Positions 61,501 to 64,000 of a stretch of DNA of 64,000 nucleotides are shown here, piece after piece. A model generated the notes under the pieces. That model did not search any database. It saw nothing but the letters and a program-made list of their open reading frames with translations, and was not told where the DNA came from. Source of the DNA: Rubellicoccus peritrichatus (GTDB lineage: Bacteria; Verrucomicrobiota; Verrucomicrobiia; Opitutales; Cerasicoccaceae); contig NZ_CP136920.1 in NCBI RefSeq assembly GCF_033100135.1, positions 2,971,001 to 3,035,000 of the forward strand, read 5' to 3'. How positions within the stretch are numbered: position 1 is the first letter of the stretch; each line of letters starts with the position of its first letter. Position numbers and translations under genes: made by a program.

Positions 61501-64000
61501 CCGCTCGTCGTGTTGGTGGAACAACCGGCGGCCTTAATGACACGCTAAAGATTAGGACCTTGGGAGAGCTTCATACGCTCGAGTCGGAGTCTTCTCAAGC
61601 TTGGTCCAGTGGTGCATCTGAATCATACTATGTTGGTCGGAAGAAATACAGCGATGCAGGTAACAACGATTATTTCGCCGGCGATGTCGTTGAGATTCTG
61701 GCTTTCGATACCTCACTTTCAGATACTGAGCTTCAGGAGATTGAAGAATATTTAGGAGAAAAATATGACATTGAGCTCGATGTAGATGCTGATGGTTTGG
61801 CGGATGCTATAGAGCGTCAGTATTTCACGGATTTGAGCGAAAGCCCTGACGGTGACTATGACCTGGATGGACTAAGCAATATTCGTGAAATCAATCTGAG
61901 TATGGACCCGACCGTGGCTGATGAATTAGGCCCTGTGCTCGGGGAATCTTCATTGGTTGCTTGGTTTGATACTGCGATTGGCTTGGAACTGGATGATCAG
62001 AACAAGGTTTCAGCATGGGCTGATCAAAGCGGACTTTTGCATGTTCTCAGTCAGAGCGAAACAGTCGCTCGTCCCGATGTGGATACATCCAGTGAATCAT
62101 TTTCATCCGTCTATTTCGATGGGACCGATGATTTCCTCAGTGGTGATCTCGGCTTTGATCCGGCCTCAGGAGATTTTACCGTCTTCGTTGTTCATCAACG
62201 AAGCGGTGGTCACGATAAGGCCGCGATATTCAGTTTTAATTTGGATTCCGGAATTACAGGAGCCCCACTGCTTCGCTGGGGACCGAATCCGAATGAGTTG
62301 GGTATCAATAATGTGGGTGTCGGACCGGAAGGTGCGTATCTTGACTTAGGCTCTAATTACCAGAACCGCTTTTTCGTTACATCGGTTTCCCGTAGTGGTG
62401 GTGCCGTGAATGGACAAGACGGATTGCTTCAAATTGATTCAGAGGGTTACTTAGGGACTTTCTCCAGTCAAGCGACTCAATCTTGGGCCAGTGGTCAGTC
62501 ATCTATTTTCGCACTTGGCAAAAAGAATGCGACCAGTGGTCATTTTCTCGGTGGTAATATCGCCGAGGTTATTGTCTTTAATGAATCTCTTTCAGTAATA
62601 TCCAGAAAGGATATTCGCCGTTATCTAGTTCAAAAGTATAACCTTAGCTCTGATTTGGATGGCGATGGCATTGACAATGCTGAGGAAGATGCAGATCTGG
62701 ACGGTACTGTGGATACGGGTGAAACGGACCCTCTGAATTCCGACACCGATGGAGATGGGGTTGTTGATGGACTTGAATTGCTCTTTAATCGTGATCCGCT
62801 CATCGCAGATGCGCAAAAGCGGCCTGAGCCTGACAGTGACGGAAATATTGAGTGGAAGGTAGAATTTGAAGTTGCTGAGGGATACGTTGTTGGCGACATT
62901 AATGGGCAGAATGGTTGGTTGGCCGGATCGAGTGCAACGGTTACTAATCTCAGTGCCGGAAGTGGTGAGCAGTCACTTTCAATATCCGGTGAGCATGCCT
63001 TAGCTTTTATTTATGCGGGTTGGTTTGATGTTCCGGATTTGTGGATTTCTTTTCAGGCCGATCTTTTACCGACTAGTTTGCCTGAAACCATTGAGCCTGA
63101 AAACCCAACTTCGGCTGTGTTTGCCTTAAATTCTTCACGGAAACTGGTTGCATGGAACAATGAGCTTAATGAGTGGCATGTTGATACGCGAAGTATTGAT
63201 GCCCTTGAAGAAGGTTGGCATGACTATGCTGTTAATCTGAATTATGCTGATAAAACCTGGAATCTCCTCTTGGATGGAGAAGTGGTTTTCTGGGAGTTAC
63301 CCTTTCTCAATCCTGATGTTCCGCATTTTGCTCGTTTCCTGATCAGGAATCTTCCGGATACTCCTGACGAGGATGCTACATTTGTAGATACTATCATAAT
63401 CTCGAATCGTGAGCCCTTGGGCTTGGATTTCGATGGAGACGGAATGATCAATGATTTCGAGCGCCAGTACGATTTTCTGGATGAGTTCGATGGGGCGGAT
63501 GGTGAAGCAGATTATGACGGCGATGGCCTGGTCAATTACCTCGAATATTTACATGGAACATTGATTGATTCTGAAGATAGTGATTCCGATAATCTCAGTG
63601 ACTATTTCGAGGTTTATTATGGATTGAATCCGCTCGATCCATCCGATGTTTCTTTGGACTCAGATGGCGATGGAATGCCAGACTGGTGGGAGCTAGGCAA
63701 TGGACTTCAGGCTTACGTTGCAGATGGGTCAGAGGACACTGACTCAGATGGATTGATCAATGCAGAAGAATTTTCCTGGCAAACCAATCCGAATTCGATC
63801 GATACCGATGTCGATGGCTGGACGGATGGTTTTGAGGTTGCTCAAGGTTACAATCCTAACTCAGCTGAGTCGTTACCGCTCGATAGTGATGATGATGGCG
63901 CAAGTGATGATGAAGAAGTGTTGGCAGGAACCGGTAGCTCGGATGCCGGCAGCTTTGTTACCTCTCAGATTGCTCAATTTTCTTTTAATGATAGTTTGAT
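58581..64000 (+). CDS. Giant secreted LamG/TSP3-like calcium-repeat protein (3' end outside window)
   Basis: Open from ATG 58581 to the window end (1806 codons; no stop seen in the parts I translated). The signal peptide ends near SICLQGQV. Three LamG_3-like domains (about 536-766, 829-1063 and 1122-1353) start with a LWLxxxxGV...VxSWxDxSG pattern and end GxIAEVxxx. Each is separated by DxDxDGxxD calcium-type stretches (for example DVDGLPDDWE, DPDGDGVNTW, DADGLADAIE and DTDGDGVVDG). Three shorter beta-sandwiches of a related kind (about 25-220, 305-480, 1435-1600) also occur. The end at 63550-63950 is rich in TSP3-like repeats. Such proteins are probable adhesins or surface enzymes' scaffolds; no catalytic motif is seen. 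Confidence 0.8.
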   Translation, partial: MIRVGSAALGISLMLFSICLQGQVSLPYSTDFEVSEGYLGGSGLATAPWLSTDIQVFVSEDAFSSGGQSVLLAADSSEFLVGSFSGTEQLNPIFVDFYLKPAAGTFDSLPSMASADSSALTSLVDDGGVGFFYVVSGDGNGGGEWQRVPTQFSLIEGVSENWVRFTYRLNYATKTWDLYLDEKLVATDIRFVNDFLTQFSEIRIKGGGLAPVYFDFFYAGSENPIFNDTDRDGISDDYEIANSLDLFQDDRYGDADFDGIPNIQEFLRDLEAGDPDTDNDGMPDGWEVASGADPLTPDDYQLSELPFAEGFENHTQTGITSSGGWRYDGELEPIITIDEVSSGSYAAKITGGDQEPVELYNLFSAEPQQVVWVDFSIRSGVLTTIPELKSKTSAGFYFGEEGILQAFDGSVLPLGAWKTLDHESVETEWQRITVRLNYTTQRWSLYLNGLRVASDFGFANPVPYFSSFGLVEQARSTSYLDDVSISYDEPDGLDDDGDGLANSAEDINRNGLVDLGETDPNLWDTDGDGLSDGYPANLQVWLIAESGVVLDAVNGVESWANQAVSGGDVTQTSASEQPVLVSDALGGKPVVRFDGVDDFLEGDAGFDAGPEDFTMILVHSRVGGHDKASPLSFSTQSGSTGAPLLRYGPEANQFGINAVGVSADGTYVDLGASYEGRFYISSVTRSGGVYGSGSTIKLRSLTDGETHVASGTQTWISDSNTGFSIGKKAFGTTHFFGGDIAEVRIYKGVLGEEELVQIEQNLATTYGLSLDQDVDGLPDDWERTIFGSLDEDAWADPDGDGVNTWREYNLGTHANAFDDFDFISKNPALKLWLNIAQGVDTDASGYVASWFDLSGNGNTATQSDSSRQPLLTAFDSEGQRFVRFDGVDDFLSGSSNFDPGADDFTLIAVTAQRPENGLSATFSYSTTDAAIGSPLLRWNRPEAGDFGINEVGVSTAGAFVSLPEGKRNDLMIVSARRVGGTTGGLNDTLKIRTLGELHTLESESSQAWSSGASESYYVGRKKYSDAGNNDYFAGDVVEILAFDTSLSDTELQEIEEYLGEKYDIELDVDADGLADAIERQYFTDLSESPDGDYDLDGLSNIREINLSMDPTVADELGPVLGESSLVAWFDTAIGLELDDQNKVSAWADQSGLLHVLSQSETVARPDVDTSSESFSSVYFDGTDDFLSGDLGFDPASGDFTVFVVHQRSGGHDKAAIFSFNLDSGITGAPLLRWGPNPNELGINNVGVGPEGAYLDLGSNYQNRFFVTSVSRSGGAVNGQDGLLQIDSEGYLGTFSSQATQSWASGQSSIFALGKKNATSGHFLGGNIAEVIVFNESLSVISRKDIRRYLVQKYNLSSDLDGDGIDNAEEDADLDGTVDTGETDPLNSDTDGDGVVDGLELLFNRDPLIADAQKRPEPDSDGNIEWKVEFEVAEGYVVGDINGQNGWLAGSSATVTNLSAGSGEQSLSISGEHALAFIYAGWFDVPDLWISFQADLLPTSLPETIEPENPTSAVFALNSSRKLVAWNNELNEWHVDTRSIDALEEGWHDYAVNLNYADKTWNLLLDGEVVFWELPFLNPDVPHFARFLIRNLPDTPDEDATFVDTIIISNREPLGLDFDGDGMINDFERQYDFLDEFDGADGEADYDGDGLVNYLEYLHGTLIDSEDSDSDNLSDYFEVYYGLNPLDPSDVSLDSDGDGMPDWWELGNGLQAYVADGSEDTDSDGLINAEEFSWQTNPNSIDTDVDGWTDGFEVAQGYNPNSAESLPLDSDDDGASDDEEVLAGTGSSDAGSFVTSQIAQFSFNDSL

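Noticed and set aside
1-64000. tRNA, rRNA, CRISPR array, prophage or complete insertion sequence
   Set aside because: No cloverleaf-like sequence, spaced identical repeats, intact transposase or integrase was recognised on either strand.

Overview
The window looks like chromosome of a marine, seaweed-degrading Verrucomicrobiota, probably of the Opitutae (Puniceicoccales / Coraliomargarita / Lentimonas-like). This is inferred from gene content, not from a marker gene: formylglycine sulfatases with agar/porphyran-type glycosidases, a sodium:solute symporter instead of SusCD, HpnD/HpnE, OleC/OleD, an ECF sigma factor paired with a Ser/Thr kinase, an SHD1-C39 peptidase, and very large secreted proteins with LamG-like and thrombospondin-type-3-like calcium repeats. 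I saw no tRNA, rRNA, CRISPR array or complete insertion sequence.

Bases 1-17200 are a polysaccharide-utilisation locus. A tight minus-strand operon runs from the symporter (12775) through three S1 sulfatases, a LamG-GH16 enzyme and a GH2 enzyme to a GH86 agarase/porphyranase cut by the window edge. A fourth sulfatase carrying an extra Ig-like domain is divergently transcribed. LacI and AraC regulators follow. The set fits breakdown of sulfated agar or porphyran: GH86 and GH16 cut the chain outside the cell, sulfatases remove sulfate, the symporter imports product and GH2 finishes in the cytoplasm.

Bases 17200-20330 hold the most unusual gene: a Rieske oxygenase fused to an FMN flavodoxin domain, a plant-type 2Fe-2S ferredoxin and an NqrF-like FAD/NADH reductase. 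It looks like a self-sufficient Rieske monooxygenase. It overlaps a hotdog thioesterase gene and is divergent from the AraC gene.

Bases 20330-38200 are more housekeeping in character: a MidA-like methyltransferase, a GPP34 protein, an NtrC-type regulator, a C39 peptidase, a fused HpnD-HpnE squalene enzyme, OleC and OleD without OleA or OleB, a second hotdog thioesterase, a DUF3142/TPR pair, a WalJ-like hydrolase, pyruvate kinase and a TIGR04282 transferase.

Bases 38200-64000 are a surface-protein region: a 1930-residue beta-propeller/PKD/dihaem cytochrome protein, an ECF sigma factor with a membrane Ser/Thr kinase, a 1787-residue protein with autotransporter-type and DUF5011-like repeats, a DUF1566 protein, a Trp/Tyr-rich secreted protein, a decayed topoisomerase VI A-like gene, two membrane-anchored proteins, and a giant LamG/TSP3 protein running off the right edge. 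Three of the large proteins end in a similar module that may be a surface-sorting tail. Two genes share a CTTAAT direct repeat at 11-bp spacing upstream.
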